Source of the DNA: an uncultured Collinsella sp.
GTDB taxonomy: Bacteria; Actinomycetota; Coriobacteriia; Coriobacteriales; Coriobacteriaceae
Direction: 5' to 3'
Length of the DNA stretch: 5,287 nt
Assembly: GCA_958346165.1 (NCBI GenBank)
Contig: CATVQO010000117.1
Span: 1-5,287 of the forward strand
Shown here: in pieces, positions 1 to 4,543 of the stretch
Layout: every line of letters begins with the position of its first letter
Position numbering within the stretch: position 1 is the stretch's first letter
The notes under the pieces: generated by a model
What the model saw: only the letters and a program-made list of their open reading frames with translations
What the model was told of the DNA's origin: nothing
Database searches by the model: none
Made by a program: the position numbers and the translations under genes

Positions 1-518
1 ACGCAGCAGCAGCGATTCGCGGGCAGCCCCAGCAGGTCCAGCGCATGCAGGTAGATGTCGGGCTCGGGCTTGCTCTCCTTAAACTGCTCGCCGCTCACTA
101 CATACTCAAAGGCATCCGACAGCCCGCACGCATCGAGCACTTCCTCGATGCTATCCATGGGAGACGAGCTGGCAAGCGCCACGCGAACGCCGCGGCGCGG
201 CAGCTCTCGAATCGTATCCACGGCGCCTGGGTTAATCAAAGCCTGATAGTCGCGCGGACGCTTATGCGCCCACTCGTCCCAACGGGTCAACGCTTCCTCG
301 CCAGTTAAATGCCCCTTACCGGCGCGCTCAAACCAATCGACCAGCATACGCAGGAAGAACTGATGCGAAGTACCGACCTGCCCATTTAACTCCTCTTGAG
401 TCAGATTAAGCCCAAGCTCCTTGGCAAACGCGGCGGTCTCGCCCAGGTAGTAATACTCGGTATCGACAATCACGCCGTCCATGTCAAAGATAACGGCGTC
501 GAACGGAAATGCGGACAC
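1..518 (-). CDS. HAD superfamily subfamily IA hydrolase (beta-phosphoglucomutase / sugar-phosphatase-like), 3' end missing
   Basis: Partial gene: 172 codons are visible and the C-terminus lies beyond base 1. The protein is a cytoplasmic HAD-fold phosphatase or phosphomutase. Motif I is FDMDGVIVDTE with nucleophile Asp12 and acid/base Asp14. A helical cap (about residues 20-95) carries acidic and aromatic residues. Motif II is VALASSSP (Ser117-Ser119 region) and motif III is ESKPEPDIY with Lys150. Motif IV (GD/DD) would fall off the window. The DGV-D-T-E signature and the SSS and KPxPDIY motifs are typical of the beta-phosphoglucomutase/YniC/GS1-like phosphatase group, which acts on sugar phosphates; the actual substrate is not determined by sequence. 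The start is GTG at 518, with AGGGAGG five bases upstream. The next in-frame ATG is Met13, inside motif I, so it cannot be the start. The gene lies directly after a terminator that ends the preceding Cof gene, so it probably has its own or read-through transcription. Confidence 0.9.
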   Translation of the reverse strand, partial: MSAFPFDAVIFDMDGVIVDTEYYYLGETAAFAKELGLNLTQEELNGQVGTSHQFFLRMLVDWFERAGKGHLTGEEALTRWDEWAHKRPRDYQALINPGAVDTIRELPRRGVRVALASSSPMDSIEEVLDACGLSDAFEYVVSGEQFKESKPEPDIYLHALDLLGLPANRCCC

Positions 519-533
519 GGCACCCTCCCTAAC

Positions 534-559
534 AAAAGGGCGCCCGCAAGCGGACGCCC
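534..559 (-). terminator. Intrinsic terminator after the Cof-type HAD gene
   Basis: On the minus strand there is a 9-bp stem GGGCGTCCG / CGGGCGCCC (one G-T wobble) with loop CTTG, followed at once by TTTTGTT. It starts 22 bases after the TAG of the Cof gene and ends about 15 bases before the GTG of the next gene, inside its leader. The hairpin plus T-tract form is textbook. Read-through into the downstream HAD gene is possible because the gap is only 63 bases. Confidence 0.8.
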
Positions 560-581
560 GAACCATGCATTATCGGCGATT

Positions 582-1424
582 CTAACCCAGCAGCTTATCC
601 AGCGCCACCGCAATACCATCTTCGTTGTTATTGGCGGTCACCATCTGGGCCACAGCCTTAACCTCATCGACGGCGTTTCCCATGGCAACACCGGTACCAG
701 CCCACTCGATCATGGACTTGTCGTTCTGGCCGTCGCCAAACGATACGACCTCGCTGGCATCGATGCCGAGCTTGGGCAGGGCACCCTCGAGCGCGCGGGC
801 CTTGTCAATACCGGGCGCCGTGTACTCAAAGTACCAGTCGGCCGTAAACATGCCCGAAAGCGTCTGCTTAAAGGGCGCATACATCTCCTCGTAATGCGCC
901 TGCAGGTAGGCCGGATCGCCCGCCGTCAGCAGCTTGTCCACGGGATAAGTGTCCACGACCTCATGCAAGCTCTCGACCTCGCGGATCTTAAGGTCGCAGG
1001 CATCGCGCTCGTATTTGACAATGTTTTTCTGCGAGCCGTCAGGCAGCGTGATCATGCAGCGGTATGAATCCTCGACGTGCAGATCGCGACCAAGCGAAAT
1101 CATAGGGATCACGTCAAAATTACGCAGGTAATCAATCAGACGGTGCAGCTCGTCAGCCGGCATGGCTTGGTCAAAAAGGACCTCATCGGTCTGAGCGTCG
1201 ACCACGTGCGCGCCATTAAAGGCAACTAGCAGACCGTCATGGTTTTGAAGGTCGAGCTCCTGCGCCAAGGCGTGGAGTCCCCATGCGGGACGGCCCGAAG
1301 CCAAAATGAGCTTAATGCCCGATTCCTGCGCCGCGAGCAGCTTCTCGCGCGTACGCGGGCTAATCACTTTCTGATCGTTGGTGAGCGTACCGTCGATATC
1401 CATCGCGATGGCTTTGATTGCCAT
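582..1424 (-). CDS. Cof-type HAD-IIB family phosphatase
   Basis: 280-residue cytoplasmic phosphatase of the Cof/YidA (HAD subfamily IIB) family, which dephosphorylates sugar phosphates, phosphorylated cofactors or similar small molecules. All four HAD motifs are visible: motif I MDIDGTL (Asp9 nucleophile, Asp11), motif II LILASGRP (Ser43), motif III Lys208 in GIDKARAL, and motif IV GDGQND (Asp231, Asp235) followed by the family-typical GVAMGNAVDEVKAVA. The type C2 cap lies roughly between residues 80 and 195. Length and C-terminal NNEDGIAVAL are normal for the family. The ATG at 1424 is chosen because AGGGAGG sits five bases upstream and the protein then begins MAIKAIAMDIDGTL, as relatives do. 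An in-frame ATG at 1475 would add 17 unconserved residues. It lies 149 bases downstream of deoC on the same strand and ends at a terminator. The substrate is not predictable; YidA-like sugar phosphatase is a reasonable guess. Confidence 0.93.
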   Translation of the reverse strand: MAIKAIAMDIDGTLTNDQKVISPRTREKLLAAQESGIKLILASGRPAWGLHALAQELDLQNHDGLLVAFNGAHVVDAQTDEVLFDQAMPADELHRLIDYLRNFDVIPMISLGRDLHVEDSYRCMITLPDGSQKNIVKYERDACDLKIREVESLHEVVDTYPVDKLLTAGDPAYLQAHYEEMYAPFKQTLSGMFTADWYFEYTAPGIDKARALEGALPKLGIDASEVVSFGDGQNDKSMIEWAGTGVAMGNAVDEVKAVAQMVTANNNEDGIAVALDKLLG

Positions 1425-1455
1425 ATATGCCTCCCTGTCATTGAACAACCTTGTC

Positions 1456-1467
1456 TGAGCCATCATA
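1456..1467 (-). promoter_or_regulatory. Possible -10 element for the Cof-type gene
   Basis: In the 149-base gap after deoC the minus strand carries TATGAT (1467..1462), a 5/6 match to the -10 consensus, about 40 bases before the Cof start codon. No good -35 is seen at 16-18 bp. TTGTAA occurs but at 23 bp, which is too far. This is only a weak hint that the Cof gene has its own promoter rather than relying on deoC transcription. Confidence 0.25.
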
Positions 1468-1496
1468 CAGAACACCCATCGCGACTCCGTTTACAA

Positions 1497-1520
1497 CGGG
1501 AAAAATGTCATATTGTCCCG
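1497..1520 (-). other. Short imperfect hairpin between deoC and the Cof gene
   Basis: CGGGA (1520..1516 on the minus strand) pairs with TCCCG (1501..1497) around a 14-base AT-rich loop that itself contains the near-palindrome AATATGACATT. It could be a weak deoC terminator or an operator. The stem is only five pairs and the following bases are TTGT, so it is not a convincing terminator. Confidence 0.25.
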
Positions 1521-1573
1521 AACATGAACAGCGTGTGGTCGTGAAGCTTTATCGCTCAGGTCAAATACGTCTG

Positions 1574-2248
1574 CTAGCGACGCTCATCCGTCGGTGCGCC
1601 CTCGACGATCGCGATGCCCGCCGATGCACCTAACGCGCTGGCGCCGGCCTCGATGAATGCGCAGGCCTCTTCGTAATTATGGATACCGGCCGCCGCCTTG
1701 ATTGCCACGGCATCGCCGAGCACCTCGTGCATCAGCCGCACGTCCTCGAGCTTAGCACCGCCAAAGCTTCTGCCGGTCGATGTCTTAAGGAATCCCGGCT
1801 TAGCCTCCAGCGCGATCTCGCATACACGGCGCTTGGCGGCGTCGTCGCCGTCCAGTTTGCACATCTCGACGATCACCTTGTCAGTGATGCCATGCGCGCG
1901 ACAAAAATCAGCAATGGTAGTCATCTCGCGCTCGATGGCATCAAAATCGCGGTTCTCGACCGACTCCTGATTCAAAACGTAGTCAATCTCGGTAAAGCCA
2001 CACGCAGCGTATTCCTCAAACCTCGCAAGCTTCTCCTCAAGCGTCATAGTGCCCTGGGGAAAGTCGATAGCGCCGGCAAGGATGATGTCAGAGCCCTCGA
2101 GCATGGCGCGGCCCGTCTCGTACTCCTGCAGGTTCGCAAATACGCAGCGAAAGTTGTACTTTAACGCCTTCTCGACATACTGCTCAAACGTGTCCTCGGG
2201 GGCATCGATATAGTCGATGTATTTATTGATGGGTTTGGCAAGCGTCAT
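1574..2248 (-). CDS. deoC: Deoxyribose-phosphate aldolase (DERA), class I, DeoC family
   Basis: 224-residue cytoplasmic TIM-barrel aldolase that cleaves 2-deoxy-D-ribose 5-phosphate to acetaldehyde and glyceraldehyde 3-phosphate in deoxynucleoside catabolism. Length matches short bacterial DERAs. The Schiff-base lysine is Lys155 in FLKTSTG. The two proton-relay residues are Asp89 (in EIDYVLN) and Lys184 (in AIKAAAG). The C-terminal phosphate-loop strand is ALGASAGIAIVEGA (205-218). ATG at 2248 has AAGGAGG six bases upstream. Oddities: compared with E. coli DeoC from memory, the phosphate-pocket glycine of the KPAGG motif is Ala187, the following Arg207 position is His190, and the second serine of GASS is Ala210. 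The catalytic set is complete, so an active aldolase is expected, but the phosphate site is divergent. It is the first gene of a minus-strand cluster with two HAD phosphatases. Its upstream region holds a palindrome and a hairpin that may regulate it. Confidence 0.92.
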   Translation of the reverse strand: MTLAKPINKYIDYIDAPEDTFEQYVEKALKYNFRCVFANLQEYETGRAMLEGSDIILAGAIDFPQGTMTLEEKLARFEEYAACGFTEIDYVLNQESVENRDFDAIEREMTTIADFCRAHGITDKVIVEMCKLDGDDAAKRRVCEIALEAKPGFLKTSTGRSFGGAKLEDVRLMHEVLGDAVAIKAAAGIHNYEEACAFIEAGASALGASAGIAIVEGAPTDERR

Positions 2249-2282
2249 GCTGAGCCTCCTTGTTCAGGGCCGACAACCGATT

Positions 2283-2306
2283 CGTGGTTTCACGCAAAAA
2301 ACCACG
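2283..2306. promoter_or_regulatory. 8-bp inverted repeat in the deoC leader/promoter region
   Basis: CGTGGTTT (2283-2290) and AAACCACG (2299-2306) are perfect inverted arms around an 8-base spacer. The repeat ends 35 bases before the deoC start codon and 22 bases before its ribosome binding site. It could be a repressor operator overlapping the promoter, or a hairpin in the 5' untranslated RNA. No clear -35/-10 pair could be assigned on the minus strand here, so the choice cannot be made from sequence. Confidence 0.45.
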
Positions 2307-2367
2307 TTCAATGTACGTCCGACATGCAAGGACAGCGTCCGCATTCCGACAAGTGGTATGAAATTAG

Positions 2368-2387
2368 CTGTAAACGTATATTTACAG
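2368..2387. promoter_or_regulatory. 20-bp palindrome, candidate transcription-factor operator upstream of deoC
   Basis: The arms CTGTAAA and TTTACAG are perfect 7-bp inverted repeats with a 6-bp spacer; the palindrome lies about 120 bp upstream of the deoC start. The half-site TGTAAA/TTTACA resembles LacI/GalR/CcpA-type half-sites, though those sites usually have a shorter centre. The symmetry and AT-rich arms in a GC-rich genome fit a dimeric repressor site. The plus strand also carries TATATT inside it. The regulated gene is most simply deoC. Confidence 0.5.
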
Positions 2388-2410
2388 ACAGCGAACGGCA
2401 CCGCACGCGG

Positions 2411-2458
2411 ATGCCGAAAGGGGCCCGCATCCCAACGGATACGGGCCCCTTTCGGCAT
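2411..2458. terminator. Strong symmetric hairpin, probable (bidirectional) terminator
   Basis: A 17-bp perfect stem, ATGCCGAAAGGGGCCCG (2411-2427) with CGGGCCCCTTTCGGCAT (2442-2458), is topped by a 4-bp ATCC/GGAT extension with loop CAAC. The GGGGCC/GGCCCC core flanked by AAA/TTT is the form many GC-rich Gram-positive terminators take, and it reads the same on both strands. There is no long T-tract outside the stem. On the minus strand it begins 21 bases after a stop codon (2480-2482), as expected for the end of a gene that is no longer intact here. Confidence 0.7.
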
Positions 2459-2479
2459 AAGCCAACTCAGCCGTAAAAA

Positions 2480-2518
2480 CTACTTGCGGTGAGCGCGGTA
2501 GAACTCGACCGCACCATC
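2480..2518 (-). pseudogene. Possible C-terminal remnant of a lost gene (12 codons plus stop)
   Basis: The minus strand reads DGAVEFYRAHRK then TAG, preceded in frame by a TAA at 2521..2519. The stop is 21 bases before a strong terminator hairpin, the normal geometry of a gene end, and the peptide looks like a plausible basic C-terminus. The gene is not recognised. The simplest reading is that a gene once upstream of deoC was cut here by deletion or by insertion of the element to the right. Alternatively, this short stretch is a duplicated attachment-site copy, or is coincidence. Confidence 0.3.
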
Positions 2519-2559
2519 TTATCCGAGCCGGGGCACGTTCGCACAGCGCGCGTATGACG

Positions 2560-2758
2560 GTTGCAAAACCACCCCATTTGAAACAAAGGCAAAAAAGTAC
2601 TTGCAAAGACGCGTTCCGACATATAAGTTGATAAAAGACCGCCGTTGCGGTTTTAAGTAGATCGAGCATATGAAGTTTGAGTTTTAGCGTGTAAGAGAAG
2701 GAAGATCGGCAAAGTACAACCCCAAACGCAATGACAACTTAATGAGGTAACTGCCACA
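2560..2758. other. AT-richer non-coding stretch at the left end of the accessory region
   Basis: No credible gene is seen. The stretch is clearly richer in A and T than its surroundings and has stops in most frames. It contains A-tracts (around 2591-2596), two similar blocks GGCAAAAAAGTAC (2588-2600) and GGCAAAGTAC (2708-2717), a small hairpin ACCGC-CGTT-GCGGT followed by TTT (2638-2654), and possible promoter hexamers. It is the obvious place for the promoter of the plus-strand operon, and perhaps for transfer-origin or recombination sites, none of which is proven. Confidence 0.4.
2601..2627 (+). promoter_or_regulatory. Possible promoter of the plus-strand operon
   Basis: TTGCAA (2601-2606) and TATAAG (2622-2627, 5/6 match to the -10) are preceded by an A-rich, UP-element-like tract. 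The spacing is only 15 bp, shorter than the preferred 17, so this is tentative. A start of transcription near 2634 would place the small ACCGC/GCGGT hairpin at the very 5' end of the RNA and give a leader of about 340 bases. Confidence 0.25.
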
Positions 2759-2855
2759 TGTGAGGCACCCAGGGCATTGCTGTCTCGATTTTGAGCACGA
2801 TGCCTTCCGCCTTGCATGGGCCGTTCCATCCCGCCCCTGCAGCAACTGCCTCACA
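2759..2855 (+). ncRNA. Candidate structured RNA (three-way junction) in the operon leader
   Basis: Outer stem: TGTGAGGCA (2759-2767) pairs perfectly with TGCCTCACA (2847-2855). Inside it, 2771-2777 pairs with 2800-2806 (7 bp, one wobble), continued by TGCT/AGCA (2778-2781 with 2794-2797) across a 2-base bulge. A third stem pairs GCA-t-GGGC (2814-2821) with GCCC-c-TGC (2833-2840). It fits no riboswitch or RNA family that I recognise. A 9-bp complementary pair at this spacing has an appreciable chance of arising at random, so this is a hypothesis: leader regulation, an sRNA, or a transfer-origin structure. Confidence 0.3.
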
Positions 2856-2857
2856 GG

Positions 2858-2878
2858 CTCATTGAAAACCGCATAGCA
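2858..2878 (+). promoter_or_regulatory. rRNA-leader-like TTGAAAACC motif
   Basis: The segment CATTGAAAACCGCATAGCA resembles the TTTGAAAACTG-AATAG type sequence common in rRNA leaders and spacers of Gram-positive bacteria, where nearby boxA-type signals act in antitermination and processing. Finding it in the leader of a mobile-element operon may be coincidence, or may indicate antitermination control of a long operon. Confidence 0.15.
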
Positions 2879-2883
2879 CCCCA

Positions 2884-2956
2884 ACGTCAGCACATCACCC
2901 ACGGCAAGCACATCACTCACGACAACCAACACATCAACAAACAGCACGAACATCAA
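2884..2956 (+). repeat. Four phased ACATCA repeats in a C/A-rich, G-poor leader
   Basis: ACATCA occurs at 2892, 2910, 2931 and 2950, three of them as CACATCA, at steps of 18, 21 and 19 bases. They lie in a tract of mostly C and A with very few G or T that runs up to the ribosome binding site of the next gene. Such RNA is unstructured. It could be a Rho-utilisation-like region or an array of binding sites for an RNA- or DNA-binding regulator. It is not a CRISPR: repeats are too short and spacers are not unique units. Confidence 0.5.
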
Positions 2957-2971
2957 CCGATTGGAGAAGCT

Positions 2972-3862
2972 ATGACAAACCACCACGCTGAAGACGGCGA
3001 TAAGAAAAGCATTCTGGATGCCCGCATTGAGCGAGCATATGCAAACGAATATGACGCCGCCTTTGCCGCCGCGACCATCAAGAACTACGCGTCGCTACCG
3101 CTCGCGACGATCTTGGCCGACCACCCTCAACTGCTGAAGCGCTGCACAAAGATCATGGGCGACCCCGACATTCGCAAGCTGACAGACCCCTATGCCCCAA
3201 AACGCGACAACGATTCGTACGTTCTTACCGTAGGCTGCCTAGCCCATATGCTTACGGCGCTCGACACGAAACTCAAGCTCGAATGGGAACCCGACGAGCG
3301 TCATGAACTCGAAAGCAAGCGGAACACCCTGCGCACCGCACTGTTCCTTCCGTTGGACGGCCTCAAGCGCTGCAACGTCGAGCTCAATACACAGGCGCAG
3401 CAAAAGCCCGGGACCACGGGGCAGAAAACTCCAAGACCCCATGCGGCCATCGTCGACCGCAACCGATATAACCGCATGACCGCGCACTTTTCCGCCGAGG
3501 GAGCAGCCATAAGGACGCTGATCGACCTGCTGTGCCTCCTGAGCATCAACGAGCTATTTGAGGGCTATCTCGCCCTTGTTCCCGCGACGGCACCCAAGTC
3601 GGTAGCAAAAATCATCGAGACCTGCAGACGCCAGTTTGAGCGCCATCGCAATGGCAGCGAGATGAACGCCAGCATCGCGCAGTACTACGCAGCTCATTAC
3701 AAAAATGACGGATGTGCCCCTGTCGAGCATCAGCTGCGGCTCGCCTACACCACGCCCGTCGCAACGCTCCATCGCTTTGGAGCCCTTGGCGCTTGCGAGC
3801 CGCACGAACAGGCAGCCTGCCCCACAACCGAGCTCGATCTCAGGCTCGGACGAACCCTGTAG
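2972..3862 (+). CDS. Hypothetical protein, first gene of the mobile-element operon
   Basis: 296 residues; I do not recognise the family. It is predicted soluble and mostly helical. There is no signal peptide, and only one hydrophobic stretch (IRTLIDLLCLLSINELFEGYLALVPAT, about residues 178-203), which is broken by charges and looks like a buried helix rather than a membrane segment. The N-terminal third is rich in charged residues and includes IMGDPDIRKLTDPYAPKRD. A linker with QAQQKPGTTGQKTPRPH (about 141-157) separates it from the C-terminal half, which ends with a Cys/Glu/His-containing tail. ATG at 2972 has GGAGA four bases upstream. The same frame is open from an ATG at 2816, but that extension is low-complexity His/Gln translation of the leader repeats and has no ribosome binding site. 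The gene lies 63 bases before a ClpP-like protease and a coupling ATPase, so a role in conjugation (accessory, relaxosome or regulatory protein) is an inference from context only. Confidence 0.8.
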   Translation: MTNHHAEDGDKKSILDARIERAYANEYDAAFAAATIKNYASLPLATILADHPQLLKRCTKIMGDPDIRKLTDPYAPKRDNDSYVLTVGCLAHMLTALDTKLKLEWEPDERHELESKRNTLRTALFLPLDGLKRCNVELNTQAQQKPGTTGQKTPRPHAAIVDRNRYNRMTAHFSAEGAAIRTLIDLLCLLSINELFEGYLALVPATAPKSVAKIIETCRRQFERHRNGSEMNASIAQYYAAHYKNDGCAPVEHQLRLAYTTPVATLHRFGALGACEPHEQAACPTTELDLRLGRTL

Positions 3863-3925
3863 CCCGCCAGCCCCTCCGCGGGCAACAATCCCATTCCACA
3901 ACACAACCAACAGAAAGGAGTCCTC
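3863..3925 (+). promoter_or_regulatory. C/A-rich gap before the ClpP-like gene, with a short hairpin and a shared 10-mer
   Basis: Directly after the stop, CCCGC (3863-3867) pairs with GCGGG (3878-3882) around 10 bases; no T-tract follows, so termination is unlikely. The rest is nearly G-free and contains ACAACCAACA (3903-3912). That exact 10-mer is also present in the leader of the preceding gene (2922-2931). AAAGGAG (3914-3920) is the ribosome binding site of the next gene. Confidence 0.4.
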
Positions 3926-4543
3926 ATGGACACCAATCATTCCCCCATCATCAGCCCCCTCACCATGCGTGAATCCGCCCGAGGTATCACGCTCACCAGC
4001 ATTTACGATGAGATGCTCGCCCGTCGCGAGCTCTCCGTCATGGGAAACATCGAAACCCCGATGGCCCACGACCTATGCCAGCAGATCCGCCTGCTCGATG
4101 CCACCGACCCCAGCCGCTCCATCACCATATTTGTCGCCAGCGCCGGCGGAAGCGTGCGATCGGGTCTTGCGATCTATGACGCCATGCGCCTCGCATCGTG
4201 CCCCATCCGCACCGTCTGCCTGGAATTCGCCGCGTCCATGGGCGCCGTGATCTTTATGGGCGGCGACGATCGCCGTATGGCGCCCCATGCAGAGCTCATG
4301 ATTCATGACCCGCTGATCCCCCAGGGGGCAGGCGGCTCGGCACTTGCGTTGCAGGAAACCAGCCGGCGTCTCATGCAGACCCGCAAGACCCTCACGCAAA
4401 TCCTCTCGGACCGCAGCGGCCTCACGCCCAAGCGCATCCAGTCCCTCACTGCAAAAGACACCTACCTTTCGGCCGAGCGCGCCGTCGAGCTCGGCTTTGC
4501 CCACGAAATTCTCTCGACCACCAAGGAGGTCGCCCATGTCTAA
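3926..4543 (+). CDS. ClpP-like serine protease (peptidase family S14) of a mobile element
   Basis: 205 residues, close to the length of housekeeping ClpP (about 195-207). The complete catalytic triad is visible: Ser104 in AASMGA, His127 in MIHDP (MIHQP in the usual enzyme) and Asp178 in KDTYLSA. The oxyanion glycines are in SAGGSVRSGLAIYD (72-85; usually SPGGSVTAGLAIYD). The handle-helix segment GAGGSALALQETSRRLMQ (134-151) and the C-terminal LSAERAVELGFAHEIL match the fold that forms ClpP heptamer rings. Residues 1-20 could be a propeptide or axial loop. ATG at 3926 has AAAGGAG five bases upstream. ClpP normally degrades proteins fed by an AAA+ unfoldase; none is encoded here, so a host ClpX/ClpC or no partner at all is possible. 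It differs from housekeeping ClpP at several conserved positions and sits between an unknown protein and a VirD4-type ATPase, with an 8-base overlap with the latter, so it belongs to the element rather than to core proteostasis. Confidence 0.88.
   Translation: MDTNHSPIISPLTMRESARGITLTSIYDEMLARRELSVMGNIETPMAHDLCQQIRLLDATDPSRSITIFVASAGGSVRSGLAIYDAMRLASCPIRTVCLEFAASMGAVIFMGGDDRRMAPHAELMIHDPLIPQGAGGSALALQETSRRLMQTRKTLTQILSDRSGLTPKRIQSLTAKDTYLSAERAVELGFAHEILSTTKEVAHV
4523..4529 (+). promoter_or_regulatory. Ribosome binding site inside the ClpP-like gene for the coupling protein
   Basis: AAGGAGG lies within the last seven codons of the protease gene, six bases before the ATG at 4536. It fixes the start of the downstream gene. 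Because that ATG precedes the TAA at 4541, translation of the two genes is probably coupled. Confidence 0.85.

Noticed and set aside
396..1067. 223-codon open frame on the plus strand
   Set aside because: Antisense shadow across the terminator and two HAD genes; no family motifs and no ribosome binding site.
1425..1475. Longer start for the Cof-type phosphatase
   Set aside because: The extra 17 residues precede the conserved MAIKAIAMDIDGTL start, and only the ATG at 1424 has a well-spaced AGGGAGG.
1679..2164. 161-codon plus-strand open frame
   Set aside because: Lies entirely antisense to deoC, whose catalytic motifs prove the other strand is coding.
2638..2654. Intrinsic terminator in the AT-rich stretch
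   Set aside because: The stem has only five pairs (ACCGC/GCGGT) with a short TTTT tract and no gene ends before it; kept only as a small hairpin within the region description.
2382..2669. 95-codon minus-strand open frame in the intergenic region
   Set aside because: Runs through the terminator hairpin and palindrome, has Cys/Arg-rich random composition and no start signal.
2460..2900. tRNA gene as an integration target
   Set aside because: No cloverleaf with a T-loop GGTTCRA and matching acceptor stem was found on either strand by eye.
2884..2956. CRISPR-like array
   Set aside because: Repeat unit is only 6-7 bases with 12-14-base gaps of similar low-complexity sequence; no cas genes nearby.
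2816..2971. 52-residue N-terminal extension of the unknown protein from an earlier ATG
   Set aside because: No ribosome binding site precedes it, the translation is His/Gln-rich low complexity arising from the ACATCA leader repeats, and the ATG at 2972 has a good GGAGA.
2684..2986. 100-codon minus-strand open frame in the operon leader
   Set aside because: Antisense to the leader and the first codons of the unknown gene. Its valine-rich start reflects the C/A-rich repeats, with no supporting ribosome binding site.
3554..4069. 171-codon minus-strand open frame, and a 181-codon plus frame at 3705-4250
   Set aside because: Both are shadows spanning the end of the unknown gene and the start of the ClpP-like gene; compositions are Gly- or Pro/Ser-biased, as expected for out-of-frame GC-rich DNA.
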